64,000 nucleotides of DNA from Actinomycetota bacterium (GCA_019347575.1 JAHWKY010000014.1:55806-119805), one strand, 5' to 3'. Counted from the stretch's first letter, positions 52,188 through 63,216 are shown. Numbers and translations are program-made. Notes: generated by a model from the letters alone, not told the origin.

Positions 52188-52460
52188 TCAACCTGCCGTC
52201 GGAGCCTCCGACCATGCGCTGACGACTTCCTCGATCGCCGGGGATCGAGCCGCTTCCCACCGGTACTCCGAACGGGGCGGCCGGTCCTCGTACTGTCGGC
52301 GCTCGAGCACGCCGGCATCGACGAGGCGACCGAGACGGTCCGTCAGGACGGTGCGCGCGACGCCGAGGCCCCTCGCGAGATCCTCGAACCGACGCACCCC
52401 GGAGCGCGTCGGCGCGCACCTGGCTCTGGCCTCACCATCCACCGCGACAGCACTGCGTCT
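52188..52460 (-). pseudogene. Degenerate HxlR-type wHTH regulator
   Basis: The C-terminal half is well kept: VRRFEDLARGLGVARTVLTD, RLGRLVDAGVLERRQYEDRP and PRSEYRW match the HxlR recognition helix and wing. The N-terminal half (cysteine, DRWTLLILRDAL region) is missing from this frame; a short match (DALRG) appears in another frame just before, suggesting a small deletion/frameshift near 52403. Codon use fits the neighbours, so decay is recent. Confidence 0.55.
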
Positions 52461-52783
52461 CCTCGATTCGCCGACGATGTGATCGACCGTGCCCCGAAGG
52501 TCGCTGGCGGGTGGGCGGGCGCGGTCTCGGAGCGACTGGGGCCGGGACACGCCGGCCCATCCGCGCGCGCGCCTGGTGCAGGCGCGGGCCGCCGCGTTGG
52601 GCGGAACATCTCGCCGAGTTCGATGGCGTCATACGACACGACAAGTTCCGCCAGTGCCTCTCGCTGGGAGACGTCGACGCGGACATCGCCGAACTCGCAC
52701 GCCGGGGCGCTCGTGTTAGGGTCGCGGCGAGCTTCCGGCCCGACGTCGAAGCACTTGGGTAGCCCCGACGAGAGGGGGCGTAG
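52461..52783. other. Intergenic region with possible coding remnant and promoter
   Basis: 323 bases without a convincing gene. A plus-strand stretch (about 52601-52760) reads FDGVIRHDKFRQCLSLGDVD with GC-rich third positions but has no recognisable family or start; it may be the end of a lost gene. TTAGGGT near 52707 could be the -10 of the peptidase gene, which starts at GTG 52784 after AGAGGGGG. Confidence 0.3.
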
Positions 52784-55477
<2,694 letters not shown>

Positions 55478-55579
55478 GGGCACTGAGCGCCACAGAGTTC
55501 TCCGCGGGCGTCCCCGCGTCAGAGGCCGCCCTTCCGCACGGCTCTAGGTGCTCCCATCGATGCCTGTCGATGTCAAGGC

Positions 55580-55623
55580 CCGGTACCTGTGCGACACCTT
55601 GGCTCCGGTACCTGGGTGACACC
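55580..55623. repeat. Two 19-bp direct repeats at the end of an IS481-type remnant
   Basis: CCGGTACCTGTGCGACACC (55580-55598) and CCGGTACCTGGGTGACACC (55605-55623) differ at two positions and lie 25 bases apart. On the minus strand the sequence begins GGTGTC, as in the ends of IS481-type elements. Only this end of the element is recognisable. Confidence 0.5.
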
Positions 55624-55630
55624 GCTTCGG

Positions 55631-56461
55631 TCAGTGAAGCGGGGTGGGGCGGCGTTGATGCCGTCGGGTCTGCCAGCGGGGTTGGCGAACGCGCCGTGCT
55701 CGCGGGATCGGTCGTGACGGATCGGGTGGGTCCGTGCGAGCTGGCCATCCACGGCGATCTGGACCGTGTTCCCCAACGATCGTGACGACGGCCGACATGC
55801 GCTTGTAGCGGTTGCCGACCCGGTAGGCGTGCCCCGCGAACGACACGCTGCCGGAGCCGTCGACCTTGCGGACCACCGGCACCCCCACGGTCGCGGGACG
55901 GCGCGGCTGGCGCTGCTGCAGCCGCGGCGCCGGAGCCGGCCCGGGCCGGAACCGCCGCGCGTGGCTCGCGACGTGCACGCCACGGTTGAAGATCTCCAGC
56001 ACCCCCTCGCGTGAGGTGACCTGCACGGTCTGACCCGCCAACCACCGGCCCGCCAGGTACTTGAACGTGTCCAGGCTGATCGTCCCCGACGTGGACACCT
56101 TGCAGGTGACGACCTCCACGTCTGGGCCGGCCACCACCTCCACCGGCGCCAGCGCTGCGGGCTCGACCGGCTCGAGCGGATCAGCGACCGCCAACTCGAA
56201 CCGCTCCAACGGCGTGACCATGCCGATGCCCTGATGGGGCCGCTCGGTGTTGTAGCGCGCGACCCAGACGTCGATGGCGGCCTGCGCCTCCACGATCGAG
56301 TCGAAAGTCTTGCCGTCGAGGAACTCGCGCGTGAGGGTCTTGTGGAACCGCTCCACCTTCCCCGTCGTGGTCGGCGAACGGGGCGGCCCCTGGCGCAACA
56401 GCGCAGCGAAGTCTCGCGAGGTGCGCGTGAGCAGGATCCGATCCCGTTCGATCTGAGCCAT
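55631..56461 (-). pseudogene. Truncated, frameshifted IS481-family transposase
   Basis: PPRSPTTTGKVERFHKTLTR, EFLDGKTFDSIVEAQAAIDV and WVARYNTERPHQGIGMVTPL are the last part of the DDE domain (with its glutamate) and the conserved C-terminal region of IS481 transposases. The N-terminal helix-turn-helix and the first two catalytic aspartates are absent. Near 55780 the frame slips: GNTVQIAVDGQLARTHPI, the expected continuation, is in another frame. The element is dead. It separates the peptidase gene from the next secreted protein. Confidence 0.85.
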
Positions 56462-56744
56462 CCGCTCCCCGCGGCGTCACGATTGACGGTAGCCGAGAGG
56501 TCCCGTCTGGGTACGACAACAAGACGTACCGCCCCGACCGCTCGACTCGGCGCTCGCATGCCGCTCAGGATCGGAACGTTTCGGGGAAGTCCAGGACCCA
56601 CACCCTCCGCTGGGAGCGCACCGTTCAGGCCCACAGACTCGTCAGGCTGCCTCCTCGACGATGGCCGCGGCTCCTTGTTCCATGCAGGACAACGTCGCGG
56701 TGGCGTCGAAACGATCCTGCGAGAACGTGAGCCGGAGGTGGTCG

Positions 56745-57641
56745 ATGCGACGGGTCGTGCTGCTCGTGATCGCGGCTGTGCTGGTGCCGTTGCCCGCGCT
56801 CGACGCGAGAGCCGGGACCTCCTGTGTCCCGTGGACCATGCGGACGGTGGCCGACGGGCTGGGCAGCCTCGAGAACCTCGAGCCCGACGGGACCGGCGGG
56901 ATGCTGATCGGCGCCTCGTCACGCAACGCCGTCGAGCGGTTGATGCCCGACGGCAGCCGTACGACCGTGGCGTCGGTGCGCGCGCCCGGCGGTCTGCGGG
57001 TACGTGGTCAGACGCTGTACGCCGTGACCGGTGGCAGCTTCGTCGCGGGGCTGACCGGCGCGGAGGGGACGGTCGACGCGATCGGTCTGCGCATCGGCGA
57101 GCACGTCACCTACTCGCGCCCGCTGGAGTTCCCCAACGGGCTGGTGTTCGAGCCGGACGGCGATGCCTACGTGAGCCGTGACTTCGGTGAGGATGCGCAC
57201 ATCACCCGCATCCCGGCGTCCGATCCGATGCACCCTGACACGCGCTGGGCCGCTCTGAAGGACACCAACGGTCTGGCCATCGACCCGACCAACACGTGGC
57301 TGTACGCCTCGACGACCTTCAACGCCGAGGCCGCCGTTTATCGCATCCTCCTCGACGACCCGGCCGTCATCGAACGGATCGCCGAGCTGGGATCGCTGAC
57401 CGATCCGTTCAACGGGCTCGACGACATGACCATCGGCAACGACGGAGAGCTGTACATCACGGCGAATGGGATGGGGCGAATCTGGCAGCTGGACCCCGAG
57501 ACGGGCGAACGGTGCATCATCGCCTCGGGACTTCAGAACCCCACCGCCGTCAAGTTCGGGCGCGGACCCGGCTGGCCCGCCGACCACCTGTTCGTCAGCG
57601 GCTGGGACGGGCGCATCCGCGAGCTCGCCCCGCCCGGTTGA
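56745..57641 (+). CDS. Secreted SMP-30/gluconolactonase-like beta-propeller protein
   Basis: 298 residues from ATG at 56745, chosen because CGGAGG lies seven bases upstream and a signal peptide follows (VVLLVIAAVLVPLPALDARA). Six-bladed propeller repeats: EPDGTGGMLIGASSRNAVER, PNGLVFEPDGDAYVSRDF, DTNGLAIDPTNTWLYASTTF, GLDDMTIGNDGELYITANGM and LQNPTAVKFGRG resemble the SMP-30/strictosidine synthase superfamily. Usual calcium/metal acidic residues are plausible but not all confirmed. Probably a periplasmic or extracellular lactonase-like or binding protein. The 283 bases upstream hold no gene. Confidence 0.72.
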   Translation: MRRVVLLVIAAVLVPLPALDARAGTSCVPWTMRTVADGLGSLENLEPDGTGGMLIGASSRNAVERLMPDGSRTTVASVRAPGGLRVRGQTLYAVTGGSFVAGLTGAEGTVDAIGLRIGEHVTYSRPLEFPNGLVFEPDGDAYVSRDFGEDAHITRIPASDPMHPDTRWAALKDTNGLAIDPTNTWLYASTTFNAEAAVYRILLDDPAVIERIAELGSLTDPFNGLDDMTIGNDGELYITANGMGRIWQLDPETGERCIIASGLQNPTAVKFGRGPGWPADHLFVSGWDGRIRELAPPG

Positions 57642-57700
57642 GCTGCACGGCGAGCGCGTCCCCTGCTAGGCCGGGCGCAAACCCACAGCTGGAGGCGCCA

Positions 57701-57826
57701 ATGGCCCTGTCCGAGCGCGAGAAGGCGGACCTGCTCGCGTCCGTCCCGCTGTTCGCCTCGATCGGACGTGCCGAGCTGAACCAGGAGATATCAGGGGTTC
57801 CGAGTGGTAGCGGGGGCAGGATTTGA
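57701..57826 (+). pseudogene. Truncated Crp/cyclic-nucleotide-binding-type regulator, 5' fragment
   Basis: ATG with GGAGG upstream. The start reads MALSEREKADLLASVPLFAS then IGRAELNQ, the usual first helix of Crp/Fnr or cNMP-binding proteins. After about 29 residues homology stops and the frame runs into the tRNA-derived attachment site, ending at TGA 57826. The rest of the gene is absent from this window, so it was cut off by rearrangement at or before the attachment site. Confidence 0.6.
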
Positions 57827-57852
57827 ACCTGCGACCTCCGGGTTATGAGCCC
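57807..57852 (-). repeat. Attachment site 1: 3' half of tRNA-fMet (CAT), with encoded CCA
   Basis: On the minus strand the sequence runs from GGGCTCATAACCC (anticodon CAT; three G:C pairs in the anticodon stem, the initiator hallmark) through a T-arm GCAGG TTCAAAT CCTGC to the acceptor end CCCCCGCTACCA (CCA at 57805-57807). No D-arm or 5' acceptor strand follows, so it is not a complete tRNA. Encoded CCA suggests this copy is the original chromosomal 3' end. Confidence 0.85.
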
Positions 57853-57966
57853 ACTCGACTACGTCCAGCTGGTGACGTCGAGTGCCGTCCTGTGCCGTTG
57901 CGTCCAGCGATTCGGCCGGTCTTGTGACGGCTGGTGTCGCCCTGTACCGGCCTGGACCGGGACGTT

Positions 57967-57988
57967 CGTGAGCGAACCGTGAGCGAGC
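57967..57988 (+). repeat. Tandem 11-bp repeat, candidate integrase arm site (left end)
   Basis: CGTGAGCGAAC directly followed by CGTGAGCGAGC, 114 bases inside attachment site 1. The same 11-mer class occurs as a tandem pair near the right end of the island (63337-63358) in the same orientation. Confidence 0.6.
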
Positions 57989-58004
57989 GACACTCGCCCA
58001 GAAA

Positions 58005-61000
58005 TCACCGTGTGACGAGTTGAGCAGCTACGAGGTTGCCCTTGCGGGCGTGCAGGGTGGCGGCCTCCTCTCGTGCGACGTCCGTGCCTGCCTCGTCCCC
58101 AGCGAGCTCCAGGATCTCGGCCAGGGTCTCGTGGAGCAGTGCGCGGAGCGGCAGCAGGCGGTCGGGCACGCCGGTGATGGCCTGGCGCACCAACCGCTCG
58201 GCTCCCGTGTGGTCGTGGTGGTCGGCGAGGGCGCGGCCCTCGGCCGCACGCGCCAGCGCCTGCGCGATCACGCCCTCGGCCGGGGCCTGCTCGGACGCGA
58301 AGGTCGCCAGCCGTGCCGCTGCCTCGGCGTGCCCACTGCGGGACTTGAGGAGCGACAGACCGGAGGCGATCTGCGCCGCCTCGTCCCGCGCCGTCACCTG
58401 CCGGGCCACCTCCAGTGCCTCCTCCAGGGCGGCGACCGCGGCAGCGCGATCGCCGGCCAACAGCTCCACGCCGGCCCGTTGCTGCCCGATGAAGGACAGC
58501 GGGCGGGGGAGGCGGATCCGTTCGCGCAGCAGCTCTCGCGCACGTACGACCAGCCGCCGGCCCTCGTCGACCTCCCCGGTCATCGCCCGGAACCGTCCCA
58601 GCGCAGCCACCACCCCGAGGTGGTTGAGCCCACCCACGTCCATGACCTCATCACAGGCGCGGATGCACTCGGGCACGGGCGTGGGGCCGTGGAGGAGGTG
58701 GAACACGACCCACCAGGGAGCGCCCAGCCGTTCCCGGAGGTCGTCCGTGCGACGAGCCCGCTCGATGCCACGCCACGCCACCTCGGCCAGCTCCTCAATA
58801 CGGCCGGCGCGCAGGTGGATGGTGCCCAGCAGGTAGTGGGCCTGGGACACCCGGACGTCGTCGCCCTCGCGCTCGAAGGCGGCCAGCGCCTCCTGGACCT
58901 GCTGCTGGATCGCGGACATCGGGATCGGGTCCGGGCCGGTGATCATGCGGAACCGGACCTGCTCCAGCCGCACGCCCCGCGACGTCGCCTCGTCACCGTC
59001 GCGTTCGACGAGGTCCAGCAGCTCCTCGAAGCAGTCCGCGGCCTCGTCGGGTCGACCCATCACCGGGTACGCCTCGGTCAGCCGTCGCAGCACCGCCAGA
59101 CGCTGCGGATGGTCCGCCGGCAGCAGCGCACGCGCGCGCGACAGCAGGTTCTCGGCAGCCGGCACGTCGAAGCGTGCGTACGCCCGCAGCCCGGCCCCGG
59201 CCAGCCGCTCGCCCGCCCTGACGGCCAGGTCCTCCGTGGCGGGATCATCCCGGCCGAGGTCGCGGCGGTGGTGGACCGCCTGCTCGAGGTGCAGGCCGGC
59301 GAGTTCCTCGGCCTCCGCCACCGCCACGCCGGACTCCGTCTCGACCCACTTCGCCAGACTCGCGTGGAGCTCGGCCCGGACCGCGTGGGTGAGGCTGCGG
59401 TAGGCGGCCTGCTGGATCATGACGTGCCGGAAGTCGAAGCCGACTCCACCCTGTCGGCTGCTGCGGCGGCGGACCAGCTGCTTGTCCTCCAGCACCTGCA
59501 GGTGACGGTCGAGGTGCACCCGCGCCTCGTCGGGAACCAGGGCCTGGAGCGTGTCCAGCTCGACGTCGACACCGATCACCGAGGCGCACCGCAGCAGGTC
59601 ACGTTCCGCAGGGCCCAAGCGGTCGAGCCGGGCCGTGAGCAGGGCCTGGACGGTCGGTGGAACCTCCAGCTCCCGGCCGGTCCGGCCGGACCCCGGCTCC
59701 TCCCGGGCGGCCGCCAGCAGCTGCTCCAGGAACAGGGGGTTGCCCTGGCCCATGGCCTGGATGTGACCCATCGCCTCCGGGGCAAGGTGGTGACCGCCCA
59801 GGCGTTCGACGACAAGCCGGCGGCTGTCCGCGGATCCGAGTGGCTGCAGCTCGATCGTCGTGCCAGACGGCACCTCGGTCATCCACCGAGGCCGCACGTC
59901 CGCGAGCTCGGGACGGGCGAGGCACAGCAACAGCACCGGTGCCCGGATCGATTCGGCCAGGTACTCGACGAGGTCGAGGAAGGTCGGCTGTGCCCAGTGG
60001 ACGTCCTCGACCAGCACGGCCAGTGGCTCGCGGCGTGCGGTCACCTCGAGCAGCCGCCGTACGGCCACGAACAGGTCGCCCGGATCACGCAGGGGCTCGT
60101 CGGTCAGGGAGGTGGCGGCCCCGATCAGCCGGGCGTGCGCGGCTCCGTGGGGCTCGGCCGCCAGCAGCCGTTCGAGCCCCGCCAGCCCCGTCCGGTCGGT
60201 GAGGTCCTGCACCAGCTCCCGAAGGGGCCAGAAGGTGATGCCCGTGCCGTATCCGCGACAGTGGCCGGTCGCCGGGCGTGCCTCGCCGGTCACCGAGTCG
60301 GCGAACGCCCGGGCCAGCCGGGACTTGCCCACGCCCGCCTCGCCGACGACGGTCACGAGCGCGGCCCGTTCCCTGCGGACGGTGTGCTCGAGCGCCTCCC
60401 GCAAACGGGCCAGTTCATCCGTCCGGCCGACGAGCGAGGTGTCGGTCGGCGGCGAGGATGTGGGCGCTGCGACCGGCTCCACCAGCCGCCACACCCGACC
60501 ATCTGCGGTGGCGTCGGAGGGACCGTCCACAGGCTCGAGGATGGCAGCGCGGTCGACCAGTCGGCGGGTCGTGTCCGCCAGCAGCACCTCACCCTCGCGC
60601 GCGGCCTGCTGGAGCCGCGACGCGCGGCCCGCGGTCGGCCCGGACACGCCGGCAGCCGTCGGGTCGCCGACGACGATCTCGCCGGTGGCGATCCCCACGC
60701 GCACGGCGGGTCCCGTGCCACAGTCACGCGCCGAGGACGGGGCGAGGTCCTTGAGTTCGCGCTGCAACGCCGCGGCGGCGCGCACGGCACGCAGGGGGTC
60801 ATCCTCGTGCGCCACCGGCAACCCGAACACGGCCACGGCCACGTCGCCGACGATCCCCTCGACACGGCCACCGTGCTGCTCGACCACGCCCCGAGCGGCG
60901 GCGTGGGCACTATGCATCAGGGGCCGGATTGCCTCGGGATCAGCATCGGGAGACGTCAGGGTCGCCACGGGCGACAGGTCCGCGAACCACACGGTGACGG

Positions 61001-61835
61001 TCCGGCGGCCGGTCCCGAGCCAGGCTCTATCGGTATCGGGCCGGGCGCCGACGACGCTGTCGGCGACACGAGCGGATCCCGGGGCATTGAGGTTCGGGTC
61101 CTGGGCGAGGACTGCCTGTTCCAGCGCGCGAAGGCGCGTGCCCGGTTCCATCCCCAGCTCATCGACAAGCTGCCGGCGGGCCGTTCGGTAACCATCGAGG
61201 GCCTCGGCCTGCCGTCCGCACCGGTATAGCGCGACCATGAGATGGGCCCGTAGGTCCTCGCGCAGCGGGTGTGCGGCCACCAGCTCCTCCAGCTCGGCCA
61301 CCACCTCCACGTGGCGGTCGAGCTCCAGGTCGGCGCCGATGCGCGTCTCCAGCGCGGTCACGCGCAGCTCGTCGAGGGCGGCGATCGGCGTCTGCGCGAA
61401 CGGCTCGTAGGTGAAGTCGGCCAGCGCTGGCCCGCGCCACAGGTCGAGTGCGGCCGACAGTTGCTCGGCACGCTCCGGCGCCGGCGCGTCCAGCGCGCCC
61501 TCGACCAGCCGGCGAAACCGGTGGACGTCGATGCGTTCGTGGTCGACCGCCAGCACGTACCCGGGCGCATGCGTGACCAGGACGGTTGGCGGGTCGTCCC
61601 TGCCCCGGCACGGCTCTAGAAGCTTCCGCAGCCTCGACACGAGGTTCTGGAGCGCCGTGCTGGCCGTCGGCGGCGGGTCACCACCCCAGAGTTCGTCTAT
61701 CAGCCGATCAGCCGGCAGTATCTGTCGGGCGTGCAGGGCCAGCAGCGCGAGCAGCGACCGAATCCGCCCGCCCGGCAACGCCACCGTATGGCCGTCGACG
61801 ACAACCTCCAACGGCCCGAGCAGCCGCAGCTCCAC
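58005..61835 (-). CDS. SARP-type regulator fused to cyclase-like, AAA ATPase and TPR domains
   Basis: 1276 residues from GTG at 61835 behind GGGAGGAG. Residues about 1-95: OmpR-like wHTH (LRLLGPLEVVVDGHTVALPG, DELWGGDPPPTASTALQNLV). About 100-245: bacterial transcriptional-activation (BTAD) helices. About 285-440: class III nucleotide-cyclase-like domain; both metal aspartates are present (WFADL, VGDVAVAVFG), but the purine-specifying Lys (VEG for VEK) and the transition-state Asn are replaced by Gly, so it is probably a sensor, not an enzyme. About 470-800: AAA/STAND ATPase with Walker A GEAGVGKS and Walker B VLVEDVHWA. The rest is TPR-like. Cytosolic activator, likely of the divergent cassette. 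Confidence 0.9.
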   Translation of the reverse strand: MELRLLGPLEVVVDGHTVALPGGRIRSLLALLALHARQILPADRLIDELWGGDPPPTASTALQNLVSRLRKLLEPCRGRDDPPTVLVTHAPGYVLAVDHERIDVHRFRRLVEGALDAPAPERAEQLSAALDLWRGPALADFTYEPFAQTPIAALDELRVTALETRIGADLELDRHVEVVAELEELVAAHPLREDLRAHLMVALYRCGRQAEALDGYRTARRQLVDELGMEPGTRLRALEQAVLAQDPNLNAPGSARVADSVVGARPDTDRAWLGTGRRTVTVWFADLSPVATLTSPDADPEAIRPLMHSAHAAARGVVEQHGGRVEGIVGDVAVAVFGLPVAHEDDPLRAVRAAAALQRELKDLAPSSARDCGTGPAVRVGIATGEIVVGDPTAAGVSGPTAGRASRLQQAAREGEVLLADTTRRLVDRAAILEPVDGPSDATADGRVWRLVEPVAAPTSSPPTDTSLVGRTDELARLREALEHTVRRERAALVTVVGEAGVGKSRLARAFADSVTGEARPATGHCRGYGTGITFWPLRELVQDLTDRTGLAGLERLLAAEPHGAAHARLIGAATSLTDEPLRDPGDLFVAVRRLLEVTARREPLAVLVEDVHWAQPTFLDLVEYLAESIRAPVLLLCLARPELADVRPRWMTEVPSGTTIELQPLGSADSRRLVVERLGGHHLAPEAMGHIQAMGQGNPLFLEQLLAAAREEPGSGRTGRELEVPPTVQALLTARLDRLGPAERDLLRCASVIGVDVELDTLQALVPDEARVHLDRHLQVLEDKQLVRRRSSRQGGVGFDFRHVMIQQAAYRSLTHAVRAELHASLAKWVETESGVAVAEAEELAGLHLEQAVHHRRDLGRDDPATEDLAVRAGERLAGAGLRAYARFDVPAAENLLSRARALLPADHPQRLAVLRRLTEAYPVMGRPDEAADCFEELLDLVERDGDEATSRGVRLEQVRFRMITGPDPIPMSAIQQQVQEALAAFEREGDDVRVSQAHYLLGTIHLRAGRIEELAEVAWRGIERARRTDDLRERLGAPWWVVFHLLHGPTPVPECIRACDEVMDVGGLNHLGVVAALGRFRAMTGEVDEGRRLVVRARELLRERIRLPRPLSFIGQQRAGVELLAGDRAAAVAALEEALEVARQVTARDEAAQIASGLSLLKSRSGHAEAAARLATFASEQAPAEGVIAQALARAAEGRALADHHDHTGAERLVRQAITGVPDRLLPLRALLHETLAEILELAGDEAGTDVAREEAATLHARKGNLVAAQLVTR

Positions 61836-61856
61836 GGACTCCTCCCTGTCAGTACC

Positions 61857-61862
61857 ACGATA
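61857..61862 (-). promoter_or_regulatory. Candidate -10 box for the SARP gene
   Basis: TATCGT on the minus strand, 21 bases before the GTG start and 13 bases from the nearest 11-bp repeat pair; transcription would start near 61850 and include the GGGAGGAG Shine-Dalgarno. Confidence 0.45.
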
Positions 61863-61875
61863 CGTCCCAGGCGCG

Positions 61876-61897
61876 GGGGACGTGCCGGGGACGTGCC
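61876..61897. promoter_or_regulatory. Tandem 11-bp repeat, candidate SARP operator A
   Basis: GGGGACGTGCC repeated perfectly twice with no spacer. SARP proteins (DnrI, ActII-ORF4, AfsR) bind heptamer direct repeats with 11-bp periodicity just upstream of the -10 box; this pair lies on the side of the SARP gene's own -10 box, so it would serve autoregulation. Confidence 0.6.
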
Positions 61898-61901
61898 CAC
61901 C

Positions 61902-61923
61902 GCGTTAGTGGTGCGTTAGTGGT
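61902..61923. promoter_or_regulatory. Tandem 11-bp repeat, candidate SARP operator B
   Basis: GCGTTAGTGGT repeated perfectly twice, 4 bases after pair A and unlike it in sequence. An AAGCAT -10-like box (61927-61932) follows at about the 7-8-base distance seen at SARP promoters, upstream of the cassette gene at 61961. Confidence 0.6.
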
Positions 61924-61960
61924 GGCAAGCATCCTCGTGGCACCGTACGAAGGAGCACCG

Positions 61961-62344
61961 ATGGACACACCACTGCTGCAGATCTTCTCGGCACGCATCC
62001 AGGACGGGAAGCTGCCCGGCTACCGGCAGTACGCCCGCGAACACGCGGCCTTCGCAGAACGCGTGCACCCGGATGTGCTGGCGTTCCACCTCTTCCTCAG
62101 CGAGGACCAAGGCACGGTTCATGCCGTCCAGCTGCACCCGAACGCGGACTCGATGGACCTGTGGATGAAGGCCGTCGTCGCCGAGCACGGCGTGACGGCG
62201 TACGAGTACCTCGAGCAGGGCTCGGAGCCGTCGCTCGCCTATGGGCCACTGAACGAGCCGACGCTGGAGGGGATGCGACAGTTCGGCGTGCAACTGACCC
62301 ACAGCCCCGAGCACCTCGCCGGCTTCACCCGCCTGAACACGTGA
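61961..62344 (+). CDS. Small alpha+beta protein, monooxygenase-fold-like, cassette gene 1
   Basis: 127 residues from ATG after AAGGAG. Two half-repeats: LLQIFSARIQDGKLPGYRQY / VLAFHLFLSEDQGTVHAVQL in the first, with LHPNADSMDLWMKAVVAEHG and EPTLEGMRQFGVQLTHSPEH following. The pattern and size suggest the ferredoxin-like ABM (antibiotic-biosynthesis-monooxygenase) superfamily, but catalytic residues are not evident. Paralogue of the protein at 62824-63216 (same x-Q-x-H-P/A-D-A/S-x-x-M core and terminal H-L/V-A-G-F). Cytosolic; first gene of the cassette facing the SARP regulator. Confidence 0.7.
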   Translation: MDTPLLQIFSARIQDGKLPGYRQYAREHAAFAERVHPDVLAFHLFLSEDQGTVHAVQLHPNADSMDLWMKAVVAEHGVTAYEYLEQGSEPSLAYGPLNEPTLEGMRQFGVQLTHSPEHLAGFTRLNT

Positions 62345-62371
62345 CAAGACCACAGCCGAAGGAGGGGTGTC

Positions 62372-62800
62372 ATGATCGACCAACAGCACACCGTACGGAT
62401 CGGACGAACCGTCGACGACGTGTTCGCCTTCGTCGCCGAGCCGACCAACGAGCCGTCGTGGCACCACGACGTCGTCGACGTGCACACAGCCCAATCCGGA
62501 CCACTGCGGCTCGGTGCAAGGCTGGACTGGAAGGTGAAGTTCCTCGGTACGAAGGACTACCAGGTCGAGGTCACCGGGTTCGAGCCCAACCACCTCATCG
62601 AGATCACGACACTCGAAGGTCCGGTCAAACCGGTCGTCACGCACCTGTTCGAGCGAGACGGGGATGCCACCCGCTACACCCGACGGGTCAGGTTCAAGCC
62701 AAAGGGCCTGTTCCGTGTCCTCGAGCCGGTCCTGCACCTGATGCCCAGCCCGAATGCCCGCTGGGCTCGCAACCTCAAGAAGGTGCTTGAGGAGACCTGA
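62372..62800 (+). CDS. SRPBCC (START/polyketide-cyclase-like) protein, cassette gene 2
   Basis: 142 residues from ATG with GGAGGGG upstream, 27 bases after the previous gene. HTVRIGRTVDDVFAFVAEPT and NEPSWHHDVVDV open the helix-grip fold; LGARLDWKVKFLGTKDYQVE and VTHLFERDGDATRYTRRVRF are its beta strands. SRPBCC proteins bind hydrophobic ligands or act as polyketide cyclases/coenzyme-like ligand traps. Placed between the two ABM-like paralogues, it may handle the same ligand. Confidence 0.82.
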   Translation: MIDQQHTVRIGRTVDDVFAFVAEPTNEPSWHHDVVDVHTAQSGPLRLGARLDWKVKFLGTKDYQVEVTGFEPNHLIEITTLEGPVKPVVTHLFERDGDATRYTRRVRFKPKGLFRVLEPVLHLMPSPNARWARNLKKVLEET

Positions 62801-62823
62801 CCACGACAGACGAGGAGGGCGCG

Positions 62824-63216
62824 ATGGCAGAGCCATTCATCTTCATCAACTCCTACCGGATCAATGCGGGACAGGAGGAGGCCTATCTGGAGAGGTTCCG
62901 CGAGGTGATGGACATCGTCCAGACCGAGGAACCGAGGATGCTGTACTTCGCGGAGCACCTCAGCGAGGACGGGTCCGAGGCATCGACCGTGCAGGTGCAC
63001 GCCGACGCGGAGAACATGGCGTTCCACATGCAGTTGATCGAGGACCGCATCCGTGCGGCGGGCCGGTACCTCGACGTCGACTCGTACTCGATCCGCATCT
63101 ACGGGGAACCGACGCCCGACCTCCTCGAGCAGATGCGCCAGCTGGCCGGCTCTGGTGTGTCGGTGACCGTCAGCCGGCCCGTTGCCGGCTTCAGCCGGTT
63201 CCCCGACACGGGCTGA
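62824..63216 (+). CDS. Small alpha+beta protein, monooxygenase-fold-like, cassette gene 3
   Basis: 130 residues from ATG after GAGGAGG. FIFINSYRINAGQEEAYLER, VDIVQTEEPRMLYFAEHLSE, STVQVHADAENMAFHMQLIE and SGVSVTVSRPVAGFSRFPDT. Same arrangement as cassette gene 1, to which it is clearly related, with a different C-terminal half. Likely the duplicate partner of that gene, perhaps forming a heterodimer. A strong hairpin terminator lies downstream, at the right end of the island. Confidence 0.72.
   Translation: MAEPFIFINSYRINAGQEEAYLERFREVMDIVQTEEPRMLYFAEHLSEDGSEASTVQVHADAENMAFHMQLIEDRIRAAGRYLDVDSYSIRIYGEPTPDLLEQMRQLAGSGVSVTVSRPVAGFSRFPDTG

Noticed and set aside
57805..57880. Complete tRNA-Met gene
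   Set aside because: T-arm, acceptor 3' strand and anticodon loop are present, but no D-arm or 5' acceptor strand follows in either copy.
58020..61229. Very long plus-strand open frame opposite the SARP gene
   Set aside because: Its translation is low-complexity (Gln/Arg/His-rich) with no family features; it is the antisense shadow of a well-defined multidomain gene in GC-rich DNA.
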